Of a stretch of DNA of 64,000 bases, positions 30,195 to 39,931 are shown piece after piece. The position numbers and the translations under genes were made by a program. Below the pieces are notes generated by a model that was given only the letters and a program-made list of their open reading frames with translations, was not told the DNA's origin and did no database searches. This DNA is from Stutzerimonas stutzeri (GTDB taxonomy: Bacteria; Pseudomonadota; Gammaproteobacteria; Pseudomonadales; Pseudomonadaceae): positions 620,001 through 684,000 of the forward strand of contig NZ_POUT01000001.1 of the NCBI RefSeq assembly GCF_002890915.1, written 5' to 3'. The first letter of the stretch is position 1, and each line of letters opens with the position of its first letter.

Positions 30195-30761
30195 CTACCC
30201 CTTCGAAACCGATTCCGGACGCAGATACGGCAGCATATGCGCCACATAATCCGCCTTGCCCAGCTCGATCCCTTCCTTACGCAAGATCGAATACGCGGTC
30301 ATCACATGAAAATAGAACTGCGCCAGCGTCCAGTCACGGGCGTATTGCTCCGCGGTCAGATCGAAGATCATCCCGTTTGCCAGCTCGTGGGCGATTGGCT
30401 TGTCCGTGTTGGCATCCAGCGCATCGGCCGCGAGGCCGTCGAGCAACGCCACCGTCTCATCGATCCGGGCATAGGCATCGGCCAGCGTGCCCGGCCGCTC
30501 GCCGGCCTGCCGCCCCTCGTCCAGCAGCTCGTTGATAGCAGCCGGGAAGGCCTCGCCTCTCAGCCGGCACACGGCCTCTCGCGCCTGCACGCAGGCAAAG
30601 CGAACCTGAGTCGACAGCGGAAACATATCGGGCGCCAACCGCGCGGATAACAACGCCTGCGCCTCGGATTCCGGTAGCTGGGCCTGCGCCTTCTTCAGCC
30701 AGCCTGAGAGGGTTTTGAGCATTTGCGTGTAGGTGGGGACGAGGAGAGTCGTTAGCTGCAT
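30195..30761 (-). CDS. DUF1993 domain-containing protein
   Basis: A 188-residue protein matching DUF1993, a DinB-like four-helix-bundle family. Diagnostic parts are LLVPTYTQMLKTLSGWLKKA at the N-terminus, LAPDMFPLSTQVRFACVQA, and the C-terminal ARDWTLAQFYFHVMTAYSIL followed by LRKEGIELGKADY. Some DinB-like proteins bind metals, but no clear His triad is assigned here, and the function is unknown. Its length is normal. The LysR gene a kilobase away on the other strand is not close enough to be called its regulator. The AT-richer islet begins just upstream. Confidence 0.85.
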   Translation of the reverse strand: MQLTTLLVPTYTQMLKTLSGWLKKAQAQLPESEAQALLSARLAPDMFPLSTQVRFACVQAREAVCRLRGEAFPAAINELLDEGRQAGERPGTLADAYARIDETVALLDGLAADALDANTDKPIAHELANGMIFDLTAEQYARDWTLAQFYFHVMTAYSILRKEGIELGKADYVAHMLPYLRPESVSKG

Positions 30762-30981
30762 GGATGCTTACCTTCGGGGGATTGAATGGCAAAGGTACGC
30801 CGAAAAATTTCCAATGGCTTATGAGGCTAGCGGCCTGAAAGGTAAATAAATCTGTCCATTTTTTGGTCCTTTTTTGTCGTCCCTTTTTTGTCAGAGCCAA
30901 TAGCTCGGCTCGGTGACAAGACAAACGCCCACCGAAAACCACAATTTGCCTTTACTACCGCACAAGCGGCACGGCCAGGAG

Positions 30982-31275
30982 CTATTCCGGCCAACTGTTA
31001 GATGAATAACGTGAGGCTCCCGTTTGACTTTGTGTTTTCGCTATTGGTTTATCATGTAAAAATTCTGTTCTGCAGTGCGGGCATATATTTGCATCGCGCC
31101 GTGCAGTTTCTTTGCACTGTGGACAGCGCTTCAATATTGACGCGAACAGCGAGTGCGGCAAGGCAACAATAAAAATGAGAGCACCATATATCCACCAGAC
31201 AAAGAAGCGACGCCCTTTAAGGGCTGCAATTATGGCTGGAATAAGACCTAAAACCAATGCAATGAAAAAGATCAT
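30982..31275 (-). CDS. Small membrane protein with C-terminal zinc ribbon
   Basis: A 97-residue protein with two hydrophobic segments (MIFFIALVLGLIPAIIAALK and FVWWIYGALIFIVALPHSLF). A zinc ribbon follows, with paired cysteines in RCPQCKETARRDANICPHC. A polar tail ends the chain. The ribbon probably faces the cytoplasm by the positive-inside rule. Base composition is AT-richer than the neighbours, with codons such as ATA, AAA and TTT, suggesting recent acquisition. AGGAAA lies about seven bases before the ATG. Similar two-helix plus zinc-ribbon proteins occur in many genomes without assigned function. No partner gene is adjacent. Confidence 0.72.
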   Translation of the reverse strand: MIFFIALVLGLIPAIIAALKGRRFFVWWIYGALIFIVALPHSLFASILKRCPQCKETARRDANICPHCRTEFLHDKPIAKTQSQTGASRYSSNSWPE

Positions 31276-31786
31276 GGAATTTCCTATGGTGTGCATTTAG
31301 CTGCGTTTCGATTGATTTGCCTAGAATAACAAAGGGGCAGATTTATTTTTCTAGCAGGACGGAACATCTGCGAATAATAAATCTGCCACCTTTTCTCTCG
31401 CTTTTCTCCTCGGCAAAACGCCACTCGCCACGTGTATCGAACTGGCATTGGGAGCGAACAGGGAAAAAGCGCGCCATCTATACCTTCCTTGGAAACGGGC
31501 CGGTGCAACGTCAAGTTGCCGCAGCGGAACGTGATCGAATGCGCAATTGCTGCGCGTGATGGCACATTAGCCACTGCTTCCCTACGGGTAAAGCAGACGA
31601 TGGATTAATCCTCGCTTTTCCTATTGCCACCTGATGTGTCATTGGCCCTGGGCGTGCGGGTGTTCGCCCTGTTGATCGGCTGCAGGGCAGCGGCCAATCA
31701 AGATGCGATCGGCACCCCCTGGTTGAAGCTATTCACCACTGCCGCCAGACTCCACCACTCCGCTCCCATCCACACGCCCCCACCTT
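31276..31786. other. AT-richer non-coding stretch upstream of the LysR gene
   Basis: About 510 bases with lower GC than the flanks. It contains an inverted repeat (31331-31396, listed separately). A 96-codon open frame on the minus strand covers the repeat and lacks any recognisable domain, so it was not accepted. The last 150 bases regain normal composition and should hold the LysR promoter. Confidence 0.55.
31331..31396. repeat. Inverted repeat with AAATAAATCTG core
   Basis: The left arm AAAGGGGCAGATTTATTTTT faces the right arm AATAATAAATCTGCCACCTT across about 24 bases. A third, single copy reading AAATAAATCTGTCC is at 30844-30857, on the other side of the zinc-ribbon gene. This core is unlike the GC-rich repeats elsewhere in the window and may mark a small mobile or REP-like element. 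Confidence 0.72.
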
Positions 31787-32689
31787 ATGAAAACCAACCT
31801 CGACGAAATGCTCGCCTTTGTCAGCGTGGTCGACAGTGGCTCGATCAGCGCTGCGGCCGAGCAGCTGGAACAGACCGCCTCTGGCGTCAGCCGGGCGTTG
31901 AGTCGGCTGGAAGAGAAGCTGGCGGTGACGCTGTTGCGCCGCACCACGCGGCGGCTGGAGCTGACCGAGGAAGGCGAGGCATTTCTCGGCCAGGCGCGGC
32001 GCATCCTGGCCAGCGTGGAGGAAGCCGAGGAACAGATGGCGCTGCGACGGCAGGCGCCGGCCGGGCGCTTGCGGGTCAATACCGCGTCGCCGTTCATGCT
32101 GCATGTGATCGTGCCGCTGATCGGCGATTTCCGTGCGCGCTATCCGCTGATCGAGCTGGAGCTGCACAGCGATGACCGTATCGTCGATCTGCTGGAGCGA
32201 CGCATCGATCTGGCCATCCGCATCGGTGCCCTGCCCGACTCCAGCCTGCATGCGCGGCCGCTGTGCCACAGCTTTCGGCGCGTGCTGGCGAGCCCGGGCT
32301 ATCTGGCGCGGCATGGCACGCCGCAACAGGTCGAAGAGCTGGCCGGACACAGCCTGATCGGCTTCACCGAGCCGGACACCCTCAATGACTGGCCGCTGCG
32401 CCATGAGCTCGGCGAGGCTTGGCGCATCACGCCATCGCTGCGCGCTTCCAGCGGCGACACCGTGCGCGAACTGGCGCTGGCCGGCGAAGGCCTGGCCTGC
32501 CTGTCGGATTTCATGACAGGCAAGGATCGCGAGCGCGGCGAGCTGGTGGAGGTGCTGGCGGCGCAGCGGGTCGACGTGCGCCAGCCGATCAACGCGGTGT
32601 ACTACCGCAACACCGCGCTGGCCTCGCGCATCGCCTGTTTTCTCGATTACCTGAGCGAGCGCCTGGGTGCCGACGGGCCACACGTTTGA
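31787..32689 (+). CDS. LysR family transcriptional regulator
   Basis: A 300-residue LysR-type regulator. The helix-turn-helix is at about residues 17-45 (GSISAAAEQLEQTASGVSRA). The substrate-binding domain includes GRLRVNTASPFMLHVIVPLI and RIDLAIRIGALPDSSL, matching the subgroup that usually controls a nearby reductase or efflux gene. No such target is adjacent: phosphoglucomutase follows 240 bases downstream, and the upstream 500 bases are non-coding. No ribosome binding site is clear before the ATG (CCCCACCTT), so translation may be weak or the transcript leader short. Regulon and ligand are unknown. Confidence 0.87.
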   Translation: MKTNLDEMLAFVSVVDSGSISAAAEQLEQTASGVSRALSRLEEKLAVTLLRRTTRRLELTEEGEAFLGQARRILASVEEAEEQMALRRQAPAGRLRVNTASPFMLHVIVPLIGDFRARYPLIELELHSDDRIVDLLERRIDLAIRIGALPDSSLHARPLCHSFRRVLASPGYLARHGTPQQVEELAGHSLIGFTEPDTLNDWPLRHELGEAWRITPSLRASSGDTVRELALAGEGLACLSDFMTGKDRERGELVEVLAAQRVDVRQPINAVYYRNTALASRIACFLDYLSERLGADGPHV

Positions 32690-32929
32690 GCCCGTCCCCG
32701 GCCAAACGGCAAGCCACTCGCTACTAGTCGTTACCCGGGCCCGGCATGGGTTCATGCCGGGCGACGGGTACGTTCGGCTGGAGCACAACGCAGCGGGCGG
32801 CTCCGATCAGGGAACCGTCACCGTCGCTGCGGTCTTAGCTCTGGATAAACGACGCCGACTGGCGTTTCATTCGCTCTTCGCCGCGCCCGGATCGGCCGGC
32901 GTATCGCCTTCTTCACAAAGGACCGCCCC

Positions 32930-34594
32930 ATGAGCATCGCCCCCAACGCCGGACGCCTGCCCGACCCGCACACCCTGACTCATCTGCCGCGCCTGGTGGC
33001 GCGCTACTACAGCGACCGGCCGGACCCGTCCGACCCGGCGCAGCAGGTGGCGTTCGGCACCTCCGGGCATCGCGGCTCCTCGCTCAAGGGCAGCTTCAAC
33101 GAGTGGCACATCCTCGCCACCACCCAGGCGATCTGCGATTACCGCCGCCAGGAAGGCATCGACGGCCCGCTGTTCATGGGCATGGACACCCATGCGCTGT
33201 CCGAGCCGGCGTTCGTCTCGGCACTGGAAGTGCTGGCGGCCAACGGCATCGAGACGCGTATCGACGCCGGCTGCAGCGAAACCAGCGGCGAGCCGGGCTA
33301 CACGCCGACCCCGGCGATCTCCAACGCGATCCTCAGCTACAACCGCGGCCGCGCGAGCGGGCTGGCCGATGGCATCGTCATCACGCCGTCGCACAACCCG
33401 CCGGGCGATGGCGGCTTCAAGTACAACCCCAGCAATGGCGGCCCGGCCGACACCGGCGTGACCCAGTGGATTCAGGAGCGCGCCAATGCGCTGCTGGTCG
33501 CCGGTCTCGATGGCGTCAAGCGCATGGATTACCGCCAGGCGCTGAAAGCCGCGACCACCCAGCGCTTCGATTTCATCGACGCCTATGTCGGCGGGCTGGA
33601 GCGGGTGATCGACCTCGACGCCATCCGCGGCTCGGGCCTGAAGTTCGCCGTCGACCCGCTGGGCGGCGCCGGTGTGCACTACTGGCCGCGCATCGCCGAG
33701 CGCTTCGGCCTGCCGCTGGAGGTGCTGTCCACGGTGGTCGACCCGACCTTCCGCTTCATGCGCCTGGACTGGGACGGCAAGATCCGCATGGACTGCAGCT
33801 CGCCGCACGCCATGGCCGGGCTGATCGAGAACAAGGACCGCTTCGACGTGGCCTTCGCCTGCGACACCGACCACGACCGCCACGGCATCGTCACCCGCTC
33901 CGGCGGGCTGATGAACCCCAACCATTACCTGGCGGTGGCCATCGAATACCTGTTCACCCATCGCCCGGGCTGGAGCACCGAGGCCGGCATCGGCAAGACG
34001 CTGGTGTCCTCGTCGATGATCGACCGCGTCGCCGCCGGCATCGACCGCCGCCTGGTGGAAGTGCCGGTGGGCTTCAAATGGTTCGTCGACGGCCTGATGG
34101 ACGGCAGCCTGGGCTTCGGCGGCGAGGAATCGGCCGGCGCTTCGTTCCTCGACAAGCAGGGCGGCGCCTGGTCCACCGACAAGGACGGGCTGATCCTCGG
34201 CCTGCTCGCCGCGGAGATCACCGCAGTCACCGGCAAGGACCCGAGCGAGCGCTACCAGGCACTGACCGACCGCTTCGGTGCGCCGGTGTACCAGCGCATC
34301 GACGCCGCGGCCAATCGCGAGCAGAAGGCGCGCCTGGGCAAGCTGTCGGCATCGCAGGTCACGGCGAAGGAGCTGGCCGGCCAGCCGATCACGCGCATCC
34401 TCACCGAGGCCCCGGGCAACGGCGCGGCCATCGGCGGGCTGAAGGTGGAAACGGCGAACGGCTGGTTCGCCGCGCGGCCGTCCGGCACCGAGGACGTGTA
34501 CAAGATCTACGCCGAGAGCTTCGAGGGCGAGGCGCACCTGGCGCGCATCCAGGCCGAGGCCAAGGCGCTGGTGGATTCGGTGCTGGCCGGCTGA
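32930..34594 (+). CDS. pgm: Phosphoglucomutase (alpha-D-glucose-phosphate-specific)
   Basis: A 554-residue enzyme interconverting glucose 1-phosphate and glucose 6-phosphate, the entry to UDP-glucose, trehalose and glycogen. The phosphoserine is S154 in [11 protein letters not shown]. The metal loop is D312-T-D-H-D316 in CDTDHDRHG. The sugar-binding GEESAG and the phosphate-binding [10 protein letters not shown] are also present. The length is that of the Pgm rather than the AlgC type. AAGGA lies nine bases before the ATG. It stands alone; its product, via UDP-glucose, could feed galE elsewhere in the window. Confidence 0.96.
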   Translation: MSIAPNAGRLPDPHTLTHLPRLVARYYSDRPDPSDPAQQVAFGTSGHRGSSLKGSFNEWHILATTQAICDYRRQEGIDGPLFMGMDTHALSEPAFVSALEVLAANGIETRIDAGCSETSGEPGYTPTPAISNAILSYNRGRASGLADGIVITPSHNPPGDGGFKYNPSNGGPADTGVTQWIQERANALLVAGLDGVKRMDYRQALKAATTQRFDFIDAYVGGLERVIDLDAIRGSGLKFAVDPLGGAGVHYWPRIAERFGLPLEVLSTVVDPTFRFMRLDWDGKIRMDCSSPHAMAGLIENKDRFDVAFACDTDHDRHGIVTRSGGLMNPNHYLAVAIEYLFTHRPGWSTEAGIGKTLVSSSMIDRVAAGIDRRLVEVPVGFKWFVDGLMDGSLGFGGEESAGASFLDKQGGAWSTDKDGLILGLLAAEITAVTGKDPSERYQALTDRFGAPVYQRIDAAANREQKARLGKLSASQVTAKELAGQPITRILTEAPGNGAAIGGLKVETANGWFAARPSGTEDVYKIYAESFEGEAHLARIQAEAKALVDSVLAG

Positions 34595-34647
34595 GCGCGG
34601 CGCTTCGCCGAAACGGTTGGCGACCCGTCCCTTTTCGTTCGTGACGC

Positions 34648-36165
34648 CTACGACAACCACGGCGGCTGAGCCGGCCGGCGCGCCGGACGCCGCCGGGCAC
34701 GCGGCCTGAGCCGGCGCCAGCCGAGCAACACGCCGCTCAGGCTGATCACCAGCACGCCCGTACTGAAGGCCAGCAGCAGGCCGTCGCGCAGCAGCGGCCG
34801 CTCTAGCAAGGGCAGCCAGTCCCAGCTGTGCAGCAGCTTGAACGCCCAGCGCACCGCACGCCGGCGCTGGTCGAGCTGTTCGATGACCATGCCGCTGTAG
34901 GGGTCCAGGTGCAGCCAGGTGGCGGCCGGATCGTCGAAGCGCACGCGCAGCAGCGGCAACCGGCGCGGCAGTTGGCTGTACAGGCTCGGCTCGGCGCGCG
35001 TGTAGTAGTGGAAATCCTCCTGCTCCAGCCAGTCGAACCGCAGCCGCTGGCCGGGCCAAGCTGCGCTTGCTAGGCGTTGCAGCTCATCAGGCTCGAAGCG
35101 CAGCCGCGCCGGCTCGCTCAAGTCTGCCGGCAGGATGCGCGTCGCTCCCTGGGCATCGCTACCGAGCAGGTATGGCCGATCGCCGAGCATGTGCCACTGC
35201 AGCTCCACCGCGGCGAGGCCGGCCTGACGCAGGCACTGCAGGGCCGGCGCCAGCGCCGTGGGCAACGCCTCGGCACGCAGCGGCACCCGCTGCAGCGTGC
35301 CAGCGGCGACCGTCGAGCGCTTGTCGAACAGGCCCCAGGGTTCCATCGACAGCAGGCCGCTGATCAGCCAGAGCAGCAGCACCCCGCCGAACAGCAGGCC
35401 GCCGACGTGATGCAGGCGACCGGCGCCGGCCGGGTAGGGCGAGTGCGAGCCGTTGCGGTAGCGCCCGGTGAAACGCCAGCGCAGCAGGCCGATCAGCATG
35501 CCCAGCAGCACCAGCACCGCGCCGAGCAGGGCGCCATAGACCAGCAGCGGCGACCAGGCCGCCTTCGGCATCACCTCGCGCAACGGGTAGAGCCAGTGCA
35601 ACCAGGCACCGAGCCGGTTCCAGGCCCGCTCGCGGGCGCTGGCATCGCGCACCACCAGCCCGCTGTGGCTGGAGACGTAGAGCAGGTGCCGTCCGGCATC
35701 GTCGGCCTGCACCCGGTACAGCGGGCGCTCGCGGGCCAGCGCATGGTTGCGCGTCCAGGCATCTTCTTCGACCCGATCGAGCAGGCGCACGTCGGCCCCG
35801 CGGGCAAACTGCCGCGCGCTGGCCAGCGCCTCGACGGGGCCGATGCGTTCGATGCGCCGACCGCTGCGCGCGTCCACCGCCCGCAGCGGTCCGTCGCCAT
35901 AGTCCAGCAGGTAGCGCGGCGCGCCGCCGGCACCGGTCAGGCGCAGACTGAGCGGGGTACGCGGATCGCCACTGGCGGCAAGCGCCGCAGCCGGCGCGAT
36001 GCAGCAGCCGGCATCCAGCGGTGCCAGTCGCGCCAGATGCTCGGCCGGCGTCAGCTTGGGATAGCCGACGAAGAGCATCACCACGCCACTGACGACCCAG
36101 GCCAGGACGAACAGCCCCAGGGCGATGCCGAGCCAGCGATGCATCAGGTACAGGTAGCGCTTCAT
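34648..36165 (-). CDS. PepSY-associated transmembrane protein
   Basis: A 505-residue inner-membrane protein with four main helices: near residues 8-33 (HRWLGIALGLFVLAWVVSGV), about 205-225, after LHHVGGLLFGGVLLLW, and near the C-terminus (LLLAFSTGVLVISLSGVLLG). Conserved histidines in the helices (YLMHRWLG, LHHVGG, LLHSWDW) resemble haem ligands of PepSY/FoxB-like reductases, which reduce ferric-siderophore or other metal complexes. Its gene is 5 bases after a TonB-dependent receptor gene, so a reductive step in metal uptake is likely. The ATG at 36165 is used because the longer frame overlaps the receptor gene out of register. Confidence 0.83.
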   Translation of the reverse strand: MKRYLYLMHRWLGIALGLFVLAWVVSGVVMLFVGYPKLTPAEHLARLAPLDAGCCIAPAAALAASGDPRTPLSLRLTGAGGAPRYLLDYGDGPLRAVDARSGRRIERIGPVEALASARQFARGADVRLLDRVEEDAWTRNHALARERPLYRVQADDAGRHLLYVSSHSGLVVRDASARERAWNRLGAWLHWLYPLREVMPKAAWSPLLVYGALLGAVLVLLGMLIGLLRWRFTGRYRNGSHSPYPAGAGRLHHVGGLLFGGVLLLWLISGLLSMEPWGLFDKRSTVAAGTLQRVPLRAEALPTALAPALQCLRQAGLAAVELQWHMLGDRPYLLGSDAQGATRILPADLSEPARLRFEPDELQRLASAAWPGQRLRFDWLEQEDFHYYTRAEPSLYSQLPRRLPLLRVRFDDPAATWLHLDPYSGMVIEQLDQRRRAVRWAFKLLHSWDWLPLLERPLLRDGLLLAFSTGVLVISLSGVLLGWRRLRPRARRRPARRPAQPPWLS

Positions 36166-36170
36166 GCCGG

Positions 36171-38216
36171 TCAGAAGTCCAGGGTCACGGCGGCATACAG
36201 CGTGCGGCCATCGCCCGGCGCATGCAGGGTCTGCGCGCCGTCGTACCAGACGTATTCGTGGTAGCGGTCGGTGAGGTTCTTCAGCTGCAGGTCGACGGCC
36301 AGCTGCTCGGTCAGCTGGTAGCTGGCGCCCAGGTTGAACAGCACGTAGCCGCCGAACTTGCCCTGGGTATTCTCGCGCTCGAGGTAGTAGTCGCTCTGGC
36401 CGTTGAGCCAGGCGCTGAGCTGCAGGTCCGGCGTCGCCTGGTAGCTGCTGCCGGCCGAGTACAGCCGGCGCGGCACGTGGTCGATCTCCTGGCCCTGGCT
36501 GGCCGGCAGGCTGGGGTCGGCCTTTTCGATCTCGGAGAACTGCCAGGAGTGCGCCAGCCACAGATTCAGATCGCTGGCGGGGTAGAGATTGAGCTGGGCG
36601 TCGTAGCCCCAGCGCCGAGTCTGGCCGAGGTTTTCCGACTCGCCGCGGGGATCGTTGAGCCGGCGCCGCACCTCGTCCGTGGCGACCTGCTCCCAGTAGG
36701 CGACGCGGCCGTCGATCCAGTGCGCCGGGCTGAACTTGATGCCGGTTTCCCAGCCGTCATTGATCGACGGCGAGAGATCGCTGGTGCGCGGCGGCACCTT
36801 GTAGGCGGCCGCGCCGGTACCGATCTGGAAGGTCCGGCCCCAGTTGCCATACAGGCTCAGCTGCTCGATGGGGGTGTAGATCAGGCTGATCTTCGGCTGC
36901 TCGATGCTGCCGTAGTCGTTGACGGCGTAATCGTTGCCACTGAGCTCGTCGGTGAAATCGCCCTTGATGCGATCGACACGGAACGCCGGAATGATCTTCA
37001 GCGATTCCACCGGCTGGATCACCGCCTGCAGGTAGGCGCCGTAGCTGTCGTAGTCGAAGCGCTGGTGGCGGGTCTGGGTCACGACCTGGCGTTCGACGGT
37101 GGTGTAGCGCTCGCTGCGGTTGCGCTGCTGCTCGGTGTCCAGCCCGCCTTCGAGGGCCAGGTCATGGAGCCAGGCGACATCCGGGCGGTAGGTCAGCGAG
37201 GTACGCGCGCCGTAGTGCTTCTCCTCGGTGGTGCGCCGCTGTTGCGGCTGGGCCTGGGAGAAACGCACCCAGCGATCGTCATCCAGGGTGTTGAGCCAGA
37301 CCTTGGTCGCCCAGCTGAGGTCGCTGGCCAGCTGGCTGTCCAGATGCAGGCTGAGCTGGTTCATGCGCCGCTCGCCCATGTCGCTGGCCGACAGCGCATA
37401 GGACTGGCGGGGCGAGTGCCGTGCGTCCTCACGGGACAGGTACCCCGGCTCGTCCGCTTCGGCCTCGTAGTGCCGGGCGATCAGGCCCAGGCGCCAGTTG
37501 CCGACGTCCGGCGAGTAGAACCATTTGCCGGACAGGCTGGTGCGCTCGCTGCCGGCATGGTCGCGGTAGCCATCGCTCTTCTGCTGGCCGATGAAGTAGT
37601 TCTGCGTCCAGTTGCCGCTTTCGATGCCCTTGGCCAGCTGCAGCTCCTGCGTGTCGTAGCTGCCGTAGCGCAGCCGCGCCTTGCCGTAGTCGCCACCGAT
37701 GCGCGACTGCACGGCGACGTTGCCGGCGATGTTGTACAGGCCGTAGCGCGGATCGTTGGTACCGCGCACCACCTCGATGCCGTCGATCTCCAGCGGGAAC
37801 AGCATGTCCAGGTAGGGCATGTTGCCGTCGTTGCTGTTGCTCGGGATGCCGTCGATCAGCAGCTTGACCGCGTTGACCTCGCCCTCGCCATTGAAGCCAC
37901 GAAAGGACAGCTTGCCGGAGCTGGTGCCCTGGCCGAACTCGGTGAGCATCACCCCCGGCGCACGGCGGAACAGCTCCCAGCTATAGAGCACCGGCTGCTG
38001 TTCGAGGATGTCGCTGCCCAGCAGGTCCACGGAGCTGATCACACTGCTGGTCTGCAATGCGCCGCTCGATTGGGCGGTAACGGTACTGTTGCCCAGCGAC
38101 AGGGCGGTGGCGGCGGTTTCGGCGAAACCCGCCGGCAGATGGGCGGCAGCCAGGGCCGCGATGAGCAGGCGCGGCAGCACGGTGCGCCGCGACGAGTGCG
38201 CAGAATGTTCCAACAT
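36171..38216 (-). CDS. TonB-dependent outer-membrane receptor
   Basis: A 681-residue TonB-dependent receptor. It has a signal peptide (cleavage near AGFAE, about residues 30-34), a plug domain (about 60-170) with ELFRRAPGVMLTEFGQG and VNAVKLLIDGIPSNSN, and a beta-barrel ending in the required aromatic residue (LYAAVTLDF). No separate FecA-type signalling extension is evident. The substrate is not readable; the PepSY gene after it and DUF2946 gene before it point to iron or copper complexes. AAGGAAAAA precedes the ATG at 38216. A longer in-frame start adds only Cys-rich, unlikely residues. Confidence 0.9.
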   Translation of the reverse strand: MLEHSAHSSRRTVLPRLLIAALAAAHLPAGFAETAATALSLGNSTVTAQSSGALQTSSVISSVDLLGSDILEQQPVLYSWELFRRAPGVMLTEFGQGTSSGKLSFRGFNGEGEVNAVKLLIDGIPSNSNDGNMPYLDMLFPLEIDGIEVVRGTNDPRYGLYNIAGNVAVQSRIGGDYGKARLRYGSYDTQELQLAKGIESGNWTQNYFIGQQKSDGYRDHAGSERTSLSGKWFYSPDVGNWRLGLIARHYEAEADEPGYLSREDARHSPRQSYALSASDMGERRMNQLSLHLDSQLASDLSWATKVWLNTLDDDRWVRFSQAQPQQRRTTEEKHYGARTSLTYRPDVAWLHDLALEGGLDTEQQRNRSERYTTVERQVVTQTRHQRFDYDSYGAYLQAVIQPVESLKIIPAFRVDRIKGDFTDELSGNDYAVNDYGSIEQPKISLIYTPIEQLSLYGNWGRTFQIGTGAAAYKVPPRTSDLSPSINDGWETGIKFSPAHWIDGRVAYWEQVATDEVRRRLNDPRGESENLGQTRRWGYDAQLNLYPASDLNLWLAHSWQFSEIEKADPSLPASQGQEIDHVPRRLYSAGSSYQATPDLQLSAWLNGQSDYYLERENTQGKFGGYVLFNLGASYQLTEQLAVDLQLKNLTDRYHEYVWYDGAQTLHAPGDGRTLYAAVTLDF

Positions 38217-38340
38217 CTCGCGTTTTTCCTTAGTGCAACAGCATGGCCGCGGCGAGCAGCCGTCGGCAGGCACCGGCACGCTGCCCAGGGGGGCCGTGCT
38301 GGCGTTCAGGCGTAGCAGCGAAGAATGACGCCGGCAGGCG

Positions 38341-38733
38341 TCAGGCGAGGGGGGAGGCGCGGGGGTTGAGCGCCGGCCAGCGTTGCCGCGGTAACGGCCA
38401 ATGGCTGCGCGGTTCGGTGCGGCTGATCACACTGGCACCGGCTTCTTGCGGCAACGACGGCGCCGCGCTGGGCAGCGCCGCCAGTCCGACGGAACCGGCG
38501 CAGCAACAGCACGGCGGCATCCCGCTGTGGCTACCCGGGTCATGCTCGGCAGGTGCTGCCGAGGCGTGCAGCGCATGTGCCCGGTGCAACGCGGCCTGCA
38601 TCGCCGGGCAATGGCCGCTCCAGCCGAGCAGGCGCTTGGCGTCGGCCGGCAACATGCCGGCCAGCGGCATGCTCAGCAGGTGCATCAACAGGGCCAGGCC
38701 GGCGAGCCAGGCGGGAAGACGGCGATGCTTCAT
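38341..38733 (-). CDS. DUF2946-like small exported protein
   Basis: A 130-residue protein with an N-terminal signal or anchor (LPAWLAGLALLMHLLSMPLA). A Cys/His-rich middle follows (GHCPAMQAALHRAH ... MPPCCCCAGSVG), the outline of DUF2946 proteins found upstream of TonB-dependent copper or iron receptors in pseudomonads. The His/Cys pattern suggests metal binding in the periplasm, which is inference. It lies 124 bases before the receptor gene on the same strand, so the three genes could form one operon. No convincing Fur box was found upstream. Confidence 0.72.
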   Translation of the reverse strand: MKHRRLPAWLAGLALLMHLLSMPLAGMLPADAKRLLGWSGHCPAMQAALHRAHALHASAAPAEHDPGSHSGMPPCCCCAGSVGLAALPSAAPSLPQEAGASVISRTEPRSHWPLPRQRWPALNPRASPLA

Positions 38734-38881
38734 CGACAGTCCAGAACAGCGCAGTTGCGAATGACGTTCATGATAGGAACGTTTATCAGGAAAAAGAGTT
38801 GCGCAAACTCAAGAATCGTTGCCGAGCGTCCGCAGTCCCGGGTTTACCGCCGTCCGGTTCGCCGCTTGCCGGTCGGCGGCG

Positions 38882-39823
38882 TCAACGAGCCCCGGCCATG
38901 ACCTGGGCGGCCGTGCCGGACTTGGCAGCCAGCTGGCGCTGCGCCTGTTTCTGCTGCTTGTAGGCGAGCGCCGCGGCAGGGACAGGCGTCACGGTGCCGG
39001 TTTCCAGCCACTTCTTCAGGCGGCTGGCATCGGCCATGTGGGTGTACTTGCCGAACGCATCGAGCACCACGAAAGCCACCGGGCGCTGGTTCATGGTGGT
39101 GCTCATCACCAGGCAGTGACCGGCGGCGTTGGTGAAGCCGGTCTTGCTCAGCTGGATGTCCCAGTTGTGCTTGCGCACCAGCGCGTTGGTGTTGCGAAAG
39201 CCCAGCGTGTAGTTGGGCTTGCGGAAGGCCACGGTCTTCTCGTCGCTGGTGCTGAATTGCTGGATCAGCGGGTACTGGCGGCTGGCACGGACCAGCTTGA
39301 CCAGATCCTTGGCGCTGGAGACGTTGCGCTCAGACAGCCCGGTCGGCTCGACATAGTGAGTCTGCGTCATGCCCAGCGCCCGCGCCTTGGCGTTCATCGC
39401 CTGGACGAACGCCGTGTAGCCGCCCGGATAGTGGTGCGCCAGGCTCGCGGCGGCGCGGTTCTCCGAGGACATCAGGGTCAGCAGCAGCAGTTCGCGGCGG
39501 CTGATCTCGCTGCCGAGGCGCACGCGCGAGAACACGCCCTGCATTTCCTTGGCGTCACGGATGGTGACCGCCAGTTGTTCGTCCAGCGGCAGCTTGGCGT
39601 CGAGGGTGACCATGGCGGTCATCAGCTTGGTCACCGACGCGATCGGCACCACCATGTCGGGGTTGCTGGAATAGAGCACTTCGTTGGTCTTCAGATCGAC
39701 CAGCAGGGCGCTGCCGGAGGCGAGTTCCTGGACGGCCGCCTTGCCTGCGGCCTGGGCCTGGATAGCGGGTAGCGCGGCGATGCAGAGCAGCAGCAGGCTG
39801 GCCATCGTACGACGAATATTCAC
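38882..39823 (-). CDS. pbpG: D-alanyl-D-alanine endopeptidase (PBP7)
   Basis: A 313-residue penicillin-binding protein of the low-molecular-mass class that cleaves D-Ala-meso-DAP crosslinks in peptidoglycan. The catalytic set is S63-V-T-K66, S120-E-N122 and K227-T-G229. The signal peptide is at residues 1-26 (ending QAQAA). A GTG start at 39823 is chosen, with GGGAAA upstream; an ATG six codons further in is also possible. The length matches E. coli PbpG. It is probably monocistronic, as a repeat-containing spacer separates it from the divergent CigR-like gene. Confidence 0.93.
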   Translation of the reverse strand: MNIRRTMASLLLLCIAALPAIQAQAAGKAAVQELASGSALLVDLKTNEVLYSSNPDMVVPIASVTKLMTAMVTLDAKLPLDEQLAVTIRDAKEMQGVFSRVRLGSEISRRELLLLTLMSSENRAAASLAHHYPGGYTAFVQAMNAKARALGMTQTHYVEPTGLSERNVSSAKDLVKLVRASRQYPLIQQFSTSDEKTVAFRKPNYTLGFRNTNALVRKHNWDIQLSKTGFTNAAGHCLVMSTTMNQRPVAFVVLDAFGKYTHMADASRLKKWLETGTVTPVPAAALAYKQQKQAQRQLAAKSGTAAQVMAGAR

Positions 39824-39931
39824 GATAGGGTTTCCCGACTCGAAGGGGGTTGGAAAGGGGCGCCCCGGGCGCTCTGCGCTGCAGTATAGGGAATCATTCG
39901 ACGACTCGCTCAGCCGTCGTGCGGGCAACAA

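Noticed and set aside
31284-31574. A 96-codon minus-strand open frame
   Set aside because: It spans the AAATAAATCTG inverted repeat, has no recognisable domain or clear ribosome binding site, and reads as random sequence.
38750-38790. Possible Fur box upstream of the DUF2946 gene (AATGACGTTCATGATAGG)
   Set aside because: Only a short partial dyad (ATGA..TCAT) fits. The match to the Fur consensus is too weak to list as a site.
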